A stretch of 35,734 bases of DNA, from the NCBI GenBank assembly GCA_944349855.1, contig CALVNS010000025.1, positions 1 through 35,734 of the forward strand. The letters are read 5' to 3'. This DNA is from an uncultured Eubacteriales bacterium (GTDB taxonomy: Bacteria; Bacillota; Clostridia; Christensenellales; Aristaeellaceae). Both the position numbers and the translations under genes were made by a program. Under the pieces are notes generated by a model that had not been told where the DNA came from, did no database searches, and worked only from the letters and a program-made list of their open reading frames with translations. This document shows, piece by piece, positions 24,874 through 32,791 of the stretch (positions are counted from its first letter, which is position 1; each line of letters starts with the position of its first letter).

Positions 24874-25778
24874 TCCTCTTCCCCCTTTCTGCCGATCTTG
24901 CGCTGGATGAGCGTGAGGATGATCAGGATGAAGAACAGCACGAACGACATCGCGCAGGCGTAGCCGAGCTTCTGCTTCTGGAAGCCCTGCTCGTAGATGT
25001 ACTGGATCAACGGGCGCGTCGCCCGGCCGGGGCCGCCTGCCGTGATCAGCCAGATCTGCTGGAACACCTTGTAGGAGGCGATGATCTGCAGCATCAGGAT
25101 CAGGGCGGTGGTCTTGCTCAGCATCGGCAGCGTGATCTTGAACAGCTGCTGCCGGGGGGTCGCGCCGTCTATGGAGGCGGCCTCGTACAGCTGGTCGGGG
25201 ATGTCCTGCAGGGCGGAGATGTAGAGCATCATGTTGTAGCCCTGCGTCCACCACAGGGTGGCGACCACGACGGTCACCCAGGCCAGGTGTTTGTCCTTCA
25301 GCCAGAAGATTTCGAATTCAGTCGGCGCGCCCAGCGAGTGCATCAGGTTGCTCAGGAACCCCATGTCGTAAGGCTGACACATGTAGATCGTGATGTAGGA
25401 GATGACCGCCACGGACAGCAGGTTGGGCAGAAAGAATACCGTGCGGTACAGCCGTTTGAGGGGAGAGGCGCGGTTGGCCAGCAGGGCCAGGACGAGCGAC
25501 GAGAGCATGATCGCCGGCGTCGAGTAGAGCACGAACTTGGTGGTATTCCAAAGGGCCTGCCAGAAGTACTTATCCTCGACCATGTTGACGTAGTTGTCAA
25601 CGCCGATGAAAGCCTGCTTGCCCATGAGGTTCCACTTGAAGAAGCTCATGTAGGCGCCCTGGAATACGGGATAGATGGTGAAGATGGTATAGAGCACCGT
25701 GAATGGCAGCAGGAAACACGCCGCGATCAGATCACCGCGCAGGCGCTTCTGTTTTTTTCCTTGTTGGGTCAGCTGCAT
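24870..25778 (-). CDS. Sugar ABC transporter permease, MalF type (CUT1)
   Basis: A 302-aa permease partner. It has the N-terminal helix LIAACFLLPFTVLYTIFTIYPVF, the family segment SFFKWNLMGKQAFIGVDNY and the EAA loop LYEAASIDGATPRQQLFKITLPML, followed by ITAGGPGRAT. Start ATG 25778 has GAGGAGG 6 nt upstream in the minus reading. A strong hairpin in front separates it from the binding-protein gene. Confidence 0.94.
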   Translation of the reverse strand: MQLTQQGKKQKRLRGDLIAACFLLPFTVLYTIFTIYPVFQGAYMSFFKWNLMGKQAFIGVDNYVNMVEDKYFWQALWNTTKFVLYSTPAIMLSSLVLALLANRASPLKRLYRTVFFLPNLLSVAVISYITIYMCQPYDMGFLSNLMHSLGAPTEFEIFWLKDKHLAWVTVVVATLWWTQGYNMMLYISALQDIPDQLYEAASIDGATPRQQLFKITLPMLSKTTALILMLQIIASYKVFQQIWLITAGGPGRATRPLIQYIYEQGFQKQKLGYACAMSFVLFFILIILTLIQRKIGRKGEEE

Positions 25779-25804
25779 GAGAAGGCCTCCTCTGATGTAC
25801 AGCG

Positions 25805-25830
25805 TTGGCCGGGCCCATAAGCCCGGCCAA
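25805..25830 (-). repeat. Intergenic hairpin between binding-protein and permease genes
   Basis: TTGGCCGGGC and GCCCGGCCAA form a perfect 10-bp stem with a 6-nt loop and no T run. It mirrors the stem between trpX and trpY and probably sets the ratio of receptor to permease. Confidence 0.8.
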
Positions 25831-25855
25831 CACTGCGGGATGATCGTTCAGCTCA

Positions 25856-27160
25856 TCAGCTGATGGTCGCTTCGATTTCCTCGACGATCATGTCGTAGGT
25901 GGTCTCCGCATCCTGCTCGCCGGAGAAGAACGCGCCGATCTGGGCGATCATCGCGTCGCGGATCGGGTAGGAGTACGGGGTGGACTCGAAGTACACGACG
26001 TAGTTCGCAGCGTCCTTGTAGTCCGCGCGATAGGGTAGCGCGGCATACTCTTCGCTCTCCACGACGTTGACGTTGGCCACGACGTGGCCGGCCGTCGCCC
26101 AGTCGATGGAGTTTTCAGACGCGTACTTGAAGAACTTCATGCAGGCCTGCACGATCTCGTCGGTGTGGCTGTCCTTGACGGGCACGATCAGCGTGTGGGA
26201 GTCGCCCCAGATCGCGTAGTCGCCCTCGCCGCCGAAGCACTGCGGGGTCAGCGTGACGCCAAAGTTCAGGCCTTCGACGTTCTCGACGGTGTAGGTATTC
26301 CACACGCCGCCGATCATGATCGCCGCGTTGCCGGCCGTGAAGTACTGCACGTAGTCTTCCAGGTTGAGCGGGATGTAGCCGTTGTCATACCAGGTCTTCA
26401 TGTAGTTGAGGACCTCGACGGTCTTTTCCTTGTCCAGGGTGATCTCCAGATCGGTGGTGATCACGGGCGTGCCGCCATCCTGGAAGTAGAAGGACCACCA
26501 CTGACGGAACGGATCGTCGCCCGTCGTCGGGAAGGAGAAGGCGTACTTGCCCTCGGGCAGCGCGGCCTGCACCTCACCCAGCCAGGCGGAGAACTCCTCG
26601 GCGCCGCTGGGGAGGGTCAGGGTGCCGTCCTCGTTGAGGAAGCCTTCGAGCAGGTCCTTGTTGTAGAACAGAACGTTCGGGTGCGTATCCAGCGGCATCG
26701 CGTAGATGGAGCCGTCGATGGTGCACGCAGCCAGGTTGTTCTGGTTGACCATGTTCCAGTCAAAGCCGATGGCCTCCGCCGCAGCGTCCAGCGCGGTGAC
26801 GACGCCCAGGTCGTACAGCTCAGGCAGCTTGGCCAGGTGGCTGACGCCGATGTCCGGGCCCTTGCCGACCGCGACCGCCGTGGTCAGCTTGGTGTAGTAC
26901 TGACCCCAGTCCAGCATGACGTTGCGCACGGTGTACTCGGGGTTCGTCGCGTTGTAGTTGGCCACGATGGACTCCATCACAGCGCCCTCGCCGCCGCTGA
27001 ACAGCGACCAGAAGATCAGCTCGTTCTCGCCGGCGACGATGTCTTCGGGGTTCTCAACCGCGCCGGCCTCGTTGACAACGATGCCGTCGTCCTCGGCCAG
27101 GGCTCCGACGCCGCCAAGCAGCAGTGCCAGTGCGATCAGAAGGCTCAAGAGTTTTTTCAT
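25856..27160 (-). CDS. Sugar ABC transporter extracellular solute-binding protein, family 1
   Basis: A 434-aa secreted receptor. The signal peptide is MKKLLSLLIALALLLGGVGALA, with no lipobox cysteine, so anchoring to the Gram-positive surface is unexplained. The mature protein has the family plan: ELIFWSLFSGGEGAVMESIVANYN, GKGPDIGVSHLAKLPEL, AMPLDTHPNVLFYNKDL, FTAGNAAIMIGGVWN and VPVKDSHTDEIVQACMKFFKY. Aromatic residues (WW, YF, W) suit stacking on sugar rings; the sugar is unknown. ATG at 27160 follows AAAGGAG. The transcript starts about 190 nt upstream. Confidence 0.94.
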   Translation of the reverse strand: MKKLLSLLIALALLLGGVGALAEDDGIVVNEAGAVENPEDIVAGENELIFWSLFSGGEGAVMESIVANYNATNPEYTVRNVMLDWGQYYTKLTTAVAVGKGPDIGVSHLAKLPELYDLGVVTALDAAAEAIGFDWNMVNQNNLAACTIDGSIYAMPLDTHPNVLFYNKDLLEGFLNEDGTLTLPSGAEEFSAWLGEVQAALPEGKYAFSFPTTGDDPFRQWWSFYFQDGGTPVITTDLEITLDKEKTVEVLNYMKTWYDNGYIPLNLEDYVQYFTAGNAAIMIGGVWNTYTVENVEGLNFGVTLTPQCFGGEGDYAIWGDSHTLIVPVKDSHTDEIVQACMKFFKYASENSIDWATAGHVVANVNVVESEEYAALPYRADYKDAANYVVYFESTPYSYPIRDAMIAQIGAFFSGEQDAETTYDMIVEEIEATIS

Positions 27161-27195
27161 GTGGGGAACGCTCCTTTCAAAGTTTTCAATATAAA

Positions 27196-27216
27196 CCCAT
27201 ATCACACACATATGGG
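27196..27216 (-). promoter_or_regulatory. Palindrome in the sugar operon leader, possible operator or hairpin
   Basis: CCCATAT and ATATGGG flank a 7-nt CA repeat, 36 bp before the start codon. It could be a repressor site or an mRNA hairpin near the ribosome binding site. The rest of the 386-bp gap 27161-27546 holds two divergent promoters and AT-rich sequence without a gene. Confidence 0.4.
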
Positions 27217-27360
27217 CTATATCCGCTCGTATGTATACGCTGGATAAACCGAATTTATGCATACAGGATGTTGTCATCCGAGGAGGATTGCGGCGGCAGG
27301 AGAGTATAAAATATCCAAAAGATGTCGGTTTAACCAAAATAACTCACAATCTTTAATATA

Positions 27361-27389
27361 ATAATACCAACAAAGGGCATTCTTGTCAA
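27361..27389 (-). promoter_or_regulatory. Promoter for the sugar ABC operon
   Basis: On the minus strand perfect TTGACA (27384-27389), 17-bp spacer and TATTAT (27361-27366). Confidence 0.85.
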
Positions 27390-27437
27390 GCCCCTAAAAA
27401 GAAAGAATGTATGATTTTATATCGCGGCGCAGGGGGC

Positions 27438-27466
27438 TTGTCCGCGCCGCGTTTCAGGCGTATAAT
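27438..27466 (+). promoter_or_regulatory. Promoter for the LCP - CPBP - rlmH - pepT operon
   Basis: TTGTCC (27438-27443), 17-bp spacer, perfect TATAAT (27461-27466), 80 bp before the TTG start. Confidence 0.8.
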
Positions 27467-27546
27467 AGAGAATCATTGCAGTCTTTTGTACGCTTGATGC
27501 GTTAAATGACCACAGACCTTCGCTTGAAATAAAGGAGGAACGCGCC

Positions 27547-28434
27547 TTGCGCTCAACGCTTTGGACCCGTCTGCTTGCGGCTGCGCTGCTCATATGCGCG
27601 CTGCTGGCGCCCACGCCCTGCGGCGCGCAGGCGCAGCAGGACGCCGCGCACCACTACCTGTTGCTCGGCCTGGATACCTACGCGGACGACATCACGGACA
27701 CTGCGCGTACCGACACGATGATGCTCGTCACGCTCGACGAGACGTACGAGCGCATCATCCTCACGTCGATCCTGCGCGACACAAAGGTCCCCAACCCCAG
27801 CGGAAACGATACGAAGATCAACCTGCTGTACAAGCACTACGGCATCGAAGGCGTAACGCAGGTGCTCGAGCGCGAGCTGGAGATCGAGATCTCCGGCACG
27901 GTGCTGATCAACTACGAGAGCGTGAAGGAGCTCATCGACGCGCTGGGCGGCGTGGACATCGAGATCACCCAGAACGAGGCCAACACCATCTCCAGCATCC
28001 TGCTCAACGACGATCCGAACCTGCCCGAGGGCGCGGGCCTGGCGCACATGACCGGGCGCATCGCGCTGGCCTATATGCGCAACCGCTGGGACACGCTCGA
28101 CGGCAGCTCGGGCGGCGACTTCAGCCGCACGGAGCGCCAGCGCAAGGTGCTCACGCAGCTGCTGGACAAGTGCCGCAACCTGAGCCTGTCCGAGCTGTCG
28201 AACGTCTATAATGCCATCAGCGACGGCGTGGAGACCGACATGACCGCCCTGGAGCTGCTCACGGCCATTCAGCACGGCTACAGCCTGCTGCAGGCGCCGC
28301 TGTGCGAGTACCGCATCCCCGCCGACGGCACGTATCGCTATGGCGAGCTGAACGGCTCCTCCGTGCTCAGCGCCAACTGGACGCGCAATAAGGAATACTT
28401 CCACGAGATGCTCGACACGCCGCCGGAGGCCTGA
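27547..28434 (+). CDS. LytR-CpsA-Psr (LCP) family protein
   Basis: LCP proteins attach teichoic acids or capsular polymers to peptidoglycan outside the membrane. The 295-aa protein has an N-terminal signal or anchor (about 5-28) and the LCP domain: YLLLGLDTYADDITDTARTDTMMLVTLD, the arginine-aspartate segment ILTSILRDTKVPNP, VLINYESVKELIDALGGVDIEI and FSRTERQRKVL with the conserved arginines. The start is TTG at 27547, supported by AAAGGAGGAACGCGCC before it. A CPBP protease gene follows 2 bp after the stop. The polymer it handles is unknown; surface-polymer genes lie 6 kb to the right. Confidence 0.92.
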   Translation: MRSTLWTRLLAAALLICALLAPTPCGAQAQQDAAHHYLLLGLDTYADDITDTARTDTMMLVTLDETYERIILTSILRDTKVPNPSGNDTKINLLYKHYGIEGVTQVLERELEIEISGTVLINYESVKELIDALGGVDIEITQNEANTISSILLNDDPNLPEGAGLAHMTGRIALAYMRNRWDTLDGSSGGDFSRTERQRKVLTQLLDKCRNLSLSELSNVYNAISDGVETDMTALELLTAIQHGYSLLQAPLCEYRIPADGTYRYGELNGSSVLSANWTRNKEYFHEMLDTPPEA

Positions 28435-28436
28435 CG

Positions 28437-29375
28437 GTGGACGCGCCCTTTCCGCCGCAGCGCGCGGCGCTCGGTTCGCTGCTGGCGGTCGCCCTGTTGC
28501 GCCCGCTGCTGTCGCTCCTCTACGCGCGGTTTGCCCCCGCGGGCATGGCCGGCTATTACGCGGCCTGCGTCCTGCAGGAGATCGCGCTCTTTGCGCTGCC
28601 CGCATACCTCGTGCTGGACGTGCGCCATCCCCACTCGCGCGCCTCGGTGCGGCGCGGTCCGCTTCGCGTGCGCGAGGCGGTTTCGTTTTTCCTCGCGGCG
28701 GCGCTGGCCGTGCTGCCGCTGGCCGGCCTGACGGGCCTGTGGCTGCTTCTCCTGCAGGCGCTGGGGGTGCCCGCGGACTCGGCTGTCGCGGCCACGCCCG
28801 CAAACGGCGCGGAGCTGGCTGTGGCGCTGCTGGCCATGGCCGTAGTGCCCGCGCTGTGCGAGGAGTGGTTCTTCCGCGGCATGCTCTTTGCCGCGCTGGA
28901 GCCGCGGCATGGCACGCGCGGCGCGCTGCTCTTGAGCGCGCTGGCGTTTGCGCTGATGCATGGCAGCCTGTCTTCGTTGCCCGTGCACCTGCTGCTGGGC
29001 CTGCTGCTGGGCGCGCTCCTGGTCGGCACGCGCTCGATCGCCGCGCCTGCGCTCTATCACGGCGCGCACAATGCTGTGACGCTGGTGGCGGGCTTCCTGC
29101 TCGCGCGCGCCGCGCCGGATGAGGCGTCCATGCAGGCGGCCCTTGCGTTTGCACCGGCGCTTCTGACGCTGCTGTTTGCGATGCTCCTGCTCTTTGCGCT
29201 CCTGCTGGCGCTGCCGCTGCGCGCCCGCGAGCGGGCGGGCGGGCCGTATGCGCCGTATCGGTTGCCTGCGCTCGGCCTGCCAATGGCGCCGGACGAGCGC
29301 GCGCTGCTGGCCGCCTGCGCGCTGGCGCTGGCATGGCCCTATGCCCGGAGTCTGTTGGGAGGGATGTTGCCGTGA
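28437..29375 (+). CDS. CPBP-family intramembrane metalloprotease
   Basis: A 312-aa membrane protein of the CAAX protease/bacteriocin-processing (Abi) family. The four motifs are readable: EEWFFR at 142-147, FALMH ending at His175, and HGAHNA near 210. About eight hydrophobic segments surround them. GTG at 28437 has GGAGG about 7 nt upstream, within the LCP gene end. The C-terminus overlaps rlmH by 4 bp. Roles known for the family range from prenyl protein processing to bacteriocin immunity; none is indicated here. Confidence 0.9.
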   Translation: MDAPFPPQRAALGSLLAVALLRPLLSLLYARFAPAGMAGYYAACVLQEIALFALPAYLVLDVRHPHSRASVRRGPLRVREAVSFFLAAALAVLPLAGLTGLWLLLLQALGVPADSAVAATPANGAELAVALLAMAVVPALCEEWFFRGMLFAALEPRHGTRGALLLSALAFALMHGSLSSLPVHLLLGLLLGALLVGTRSIAAPALYHGAHNAVTLVAGFLLARAAPDEASMQAALAFAPALLTLLFAMLLLFALLLALPLRARERAGGPYAPYRLPALGLPMAPDERALLAACALALAWPYARSLLGGMLP

Positions 29376-29851
29376 CGATTGCGGTCGTCGGCGTGGGCCG
29401 GCTGCGCGAGCGGTTCTACCGCGACGCCGCCGACGAATACCTCAAGCGATTGAAGCGCTTTGGGCCGGTCGAGGAGATCGAGCTGCCTGACCTGCCCGAG
29501 CCCGCGCACAGCTCGCCGGCCATCGAGGAGCAGATCCGCCGCAGGGAGGGCGAGGCCATCCTCGCGCGCGTGAAGCCCGGCGATTACGTCGTGGCGCTGT
29601 GCATCGACGGGCGGCAGATGCCCTCGGAGCAGCTGGCCGCGCGCGTGCGGGCGCTGGAGGACCGCGGCGTGCAGCGCGCGCTGTTCGTGATCGGCGGCTC
29701 GCTGGGCCTGTCGGACGCGGTCGTGCGCCGGGCCGACGAGCGGCTCTCGTTTTCCCCGATGACGTTTCCCCACCAGCTCGCCCGCGTCATGCTGCTCGAG
29801 CAGCTCTACCGCGCGCGTAAGATCGGCGCGAACGAGCGGTATCACAAATAA
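29372..29851 (+). CDS. rlmH: 23S rRNA (pseudouridine-1915-N3)-methyltransferase
   Basis: RlmH methylates pseudouridine 1915 in helix 69 of 23S rRNA using SAM, acting on the assembled 70S ribosome. The 159-aa SPOUT protein has the family length and motifs: YLKRLKRFG near 25, VALCIDGRQMPSEQLA, the knot segment LFVIGGSLGLSDAVV and the C-terminal FPHQLARVMLLEQLYRA, ending NERYHK. The start is GTG at 29372, overlapping the preceding stop (GTGA). Confidence 0.96.
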   Translation: MTIAVVGVGRLRERFYRDAADEYLKRLKRFGPVEEIELPDLPEPAHSSPAIEEQIRRREGEAILARVKPGDYVVALCIDGRQMPSEQLAARVRALEDRGVQRALFVIGGSLGLSDAVVRRADERLSFSPMTFPHQLARVMLLEQLYRARKIGANERYHK

Positions 29852-29889
29852 AGCGCAAGACAGCAAGATAAAAGAAAGAAGGAATTCAC

Positions 29890-31107
29890 ATGCGCGCCCA
29901 TGAACGACTGCTCGCCTATGTCCGCGTGGACACGACCTCCGACGAATTCGCCGGGAAGACGCCATCGACTCCCGGCCAGCTGGAGCTGGCCGGACAGCTC
30001 GCCGACGAGATGCGCTCGCTCTCCTTTGAGGACGTGCGCGTCACGGACGATGGCTTCGTCTACGGCTTCCTGCCCGCGACAAAGGGCCTGGAGCACCTGC
30101 CCTGCCTGGGCCTGATCGCCCATATGGACACCGCGCCGGACTTTGCCGGCAAGGACGTGCGCCCGCAGGTGCACGAGCACTACGACGGCGGCGACGTGCG
30201 CCTGCCCGGCTCGGGCGACGTGCTCTCGCCGGCGCAGTTCCCCACGCTGGCGCGCCTGGTGGGCAAGACGCTCATCACCACCGACGGCACGACGCTGCTG
30301 GGCGCGGACGACAAGGCCGGCATCGCCGAGATCCTGACCGCGTGCGAGCAGATCGTGCAAAGCGGCGCGCCGCACTGCCGGCTGGCCGTGGCGTTCACGC
30401 CGGATGAGGAGATCGGCTCGGGCATCGAGCGCTTCGACGTGGCGGGCTTTGGCGCGAACTTCGCCTATACGGTCGACGGCGGCGATCCGGGCGAGCTGGG
30501 CTTTGAGAATTTCAACGCGTGCGGCGCGCAGTTCGACGTGCAGGGCGTGAGCGTGCACCCCGGCAGCGCCAAGGACACGATGGTCAACGCGTCGCTGGTG
30601 GCCATGCAGATCAACGCCATGCTGCCCGCCGGCGAGACGCCGCGCGACACCGAGGGGCGCGAGGGCTTCTTCCACCTGACGGACATGCAGGGCGACGTGG
30701 AGAGGGCGCGTCTGCGCTACATCGTGCGCGAGCACGACGCGGCGCGGTTCGAGGCGCGCAAGGAGCAGCTGCGCCACATCGAGCAGCTGATCAACCACCG
30801 CTATGGCGCGGGCACGGCCAGGCTGACGATCCGCGAGCAGTACCGCAACATGATCGAGCAGATCCGCCCGCACATGCACCTGATCGAAAACGCGCACGAG
30901 GCCATGCGCGAGGCCGGCATGGAGCCGCAGGATGTGCCCGTTCGCGGCGGCACGGACGGTGCGCGCCTTTGCTACATGGGCCTGCCCTGTCCCAACCTGT
31001 GCACCGGCGGCTATGCGTTCCACGGGCGCTTTGAGCACATCGCCGTGGAGGATATGGACGCCTGCGTGCGCATGCTCGTGGCGCTGGTCGCGCGCTATTC
31101 GCGCTGA
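29890..31107 (+). CDS. pepT: Peptidase T (tripeptide aminopeptidase)
   Basis: This cytoplasmic M20 zinc enzyme removes the N-terminal residue from tripeptides. At 405 aa it is full length. Metal and catalytic residues appear in LIAHMDTAPD, LLGADDKAGIAE, FTPDEEIGSGI, YTVDGGDPGE and the C-terminal GYAFHGRFEH. The dimerisation domain (about 205-315) is present. ATG at 29890 follows AGAAAGAAGGAA. It lies 38 bp after rlmH and probably ends the operon; I see no good terminator after it. Confidence 0.95.
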   Translation: MRAHERLLAYVRVDTTSDEFAGKTPSTPGQLELAGQLADEMRSLSFEDVRVTDDGFVYGFLPATKGLEHLPCLGLIAHMDTAPDFAGKDVRPQVHEHYDGGDVRLPGSGDVLSPAQFPTLARLVGKTLITTDGTTLLGADDKAGIAEILTACEQIVQSGAPHCRLAVAFTPDEEIGSGIERFDVAGFGANFAYTVDGGDPGELGFENFNACGAQFDVQGVSVHPGSAKDTMVNASLVAMQINAMLPAGETPRDTEGREGFFHLTDMQGDVERARLRYIVREHDAARFEARKEQLRHIEQLINHRYGAGTARLTIREQYRNMIEQIRPHMHLIENAHEAMREAGMEPQDVPVRGGTDGARLCYMGLPCPNLCTGGYAFHGRFEHIAVEDMDACVRMLVALVARYSR

Positions 31108-31133
31108 CCCGCCGCCATTTGCGCACGGGGTGG

Positions 31134-31163
31134 GTGACAGCCAAACCCGGGGTGTGATATAAT
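31134..31163 (+). promoter_or_regulatory. Promoter for the tandem secreted proteins
   Basis: GTGACA (31134-31139), 18-bp spacer, perfect TATAAT (31158-31163). Confidence 0.75.
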
Positions 31164-31221
31164 AGGAGGAAGAAGGCGCACCCCGCCCAACGAACACAAC
31201 GGACAGAAAGGAATCCCGCCC

Positions 31222-32763
31222 ATGAAACGATTGGCCTTGCTCCTGCTCCTCCTGCTGCTGGCAGCGCCCCGCGCGCTGTGTGAGGAAGAGCCCACCTACG
31301 TCTTCCCCTTCGAGGGCTTCCGCTTCACCGCCGCCGAGGGCGAGCGCGTGCTGACGCAGGACAACCTCTCGGAGTATGCGGAGCTGCTCGCCGGCCTGGG
31401 CACCTCGCCCGAGGTGATGCTCTCCAGCTTCGCCGCCAATCAGACGGTGATGGAGGTGCTGCCCGAGGGCGGCGGCCAGTATGCGCTGCGCGTGGCCGGG
31501 GCGGGCGCGTTTGCGGATTACGGCTCCGCCGCGCAGATGGATGAGGAGGCGCGCGCGGCGTTTCGCGCGTCCTTTGCCGACTCGGGCATGTATCAGAACG
31601 TCGCATGGTCTGAAAACCTGCCCGACTACCTGACGATGACCTCCTCCGCGCTGCAGGGCGACGCGCAGGTCTACACCCTCTCGTATGTGACGCTGCGCCA
31701 TGGGCAGCTCTACCTCATGAGCGCCACGATCATCGGCCGCACGCCGGGCGCGCAGGACGCCCAGGCGCTGGAGGAGCTGCTCTCGCGCGTGACGTTCCTG
31801 GGCCGCCTGGCCACGCCCGAGCCGACGCCCAGCCCCACGCCCGAGCCGACGCCCAGCCCCACGCCCAGGCCGACCCCCGGCAGCGCGCAGCTGACCGCCT
31901 CGCAGGAGGGGCTGACGCTCATCGTCGCGGATATGCCCGCGTGGACCGACGAGGAGGATCTGACTGTCACCGGCACCACGATGGCCGGCGCGACGGTGCG
32001 CCTGATGTATGCGGGCGAGCGCATCGCGCGGGCCACGGCGGACCAGCGCGGCGCGTTCAGCCTGACCGCCACGCTGCCCGAGGAGGGCGATCTCTCGCTG
32101 ACCGTCGAGGCCTCGCTCACCGGCCAGGCGACCGCCTCGCAGACGTATGCCCTGCGCTTTGAGCGCCGGGACGCGCAGATCTCCGTCACCGAACCGGAGG
32201 GCGGCGTCGTGCAGCAGACCAAGTTTTACATGCGCGGCGTCACCGAGCCCAACGCAACCGTCTACGTCAAGGGCGAGGGCGTGTCCACCAACGTCAAGGC
32301 CAACGCCCGCGGCGTCTTCTCCGTGCCGATGAACATGGAGAAGGAGGGCACGTTCACCTACGAATTGACGGTCAAGGCCGACGGCCTGAACGAGGGCGGC
32401 ACGACCTATACGATCACCCGCCAGTTCAGCGAGCGCGAGCGGCTGGCCGAGTTCCGCGGCTCGCTGTCGGCCACGAGCTACGACGCGCTGCTGGCCGATC
32501 CCGCCGCCCATGCGGGCGAGAGGCTCTCCTTCCGCGTGCGCATCGCCGCCTTTGGCGACGTGGAGGGCGCGGCCGGCATGCTGGTCTACACCGCCGACAT
32601 CGGCCGCGACGTCATGACCGACCCCGTGTGGGTCTTCAGCGACGAGATCCTCTCCTTTGGCGAGGGCGACGTGCTCACGATCTACGTGACGGTCGAGGGC
32701 ACGTCCGTGGACTACGACGGGCAGCTGCTGCCGGCCGTGCGCCTGTGGTTCTACAACGAATGA
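31222..32763 (+). CDS. Secreted multidomain protein with PT linker, Ig-like repeats and OB-like C-terminus (copy 1)
   Basis: The 513-aa exported protein has a signal peptide (1-20, cleavage near ALC-EEE), an N-terminal alpha/beta domain (about 24-195), a Pro-Thr-rich linker (198-220), two Ig-like or bacterial big-type repeats (about 245-300 with LTVTGTTMAGATVRL; about 328-385 with FYMRGVTEPNATVYV), and a C-terminal domain (about 415-513) with YDALLADPAAHAGERLSFRV, which resembles the OB-like domains ending clostridial exoproteins. The linker suggests reach across the cell wall. Function is unknown. It starts at ATG 31222 after AGAAAGGA and is followed 28 bp later by a paralogue. Confidence 0.85.
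   Translation: MKRLALLLLLLLLAAPRALCEEEPTYVFPFEGFRFTAAEGERVLTQDNLSEYAELLAGLGTSPEVMLSSFAANQTVMEVLPEGGGQYALRVAGAGAFADYGSAAQMDEEARAAFRASFADSGMYQNVAWSENLPDYLTMTSSALQGDAQVYTLSYVTLRHGQLYLMSATIIGRTPGAQDAQALEELLSRVTFLGRLATPEPTPSPTPEPTPSPTPRPTPGSAQLTASQEGLTLIVADMPAWTDEEDLTVTGTTMAGATVRLMYAGERIARATADQRGAFSLTATLPEEGDLSLTVEASLTGQATASQTYALRFERRDAQISVTEPEGGVVQQTKFYMRGVTEPNATVYVKGEGVSTNVKANARGVFSVPMNMEKEGTFTYELTVKADGLNEGGTTYTITRQFSERERLAEFRGSLSATSYDALLADPAAHAGERLSFRVRIAAFGDVEGAAGMLVYTADIGRDVMTDPVWVFSDEILSFGEGDVLTIYVTVEGTSVDYDGQLLPAVRLWFYNE
31813..31860 (+). repeat. Two 24-bp tandem repeats encoding the PT linker
   Basis: The 24-bp unit at 31813-31836 is repeated exactly at 31837-31860, and a degraded third unit follows. 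Each encodes TPEPTPSP. Such units can change copy number by slippage and so alter linker length. Confidence 0.85.
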
Positions 32764-32791
32764 TGCGACCGACGCGAGGGAGGTGCCCGCG

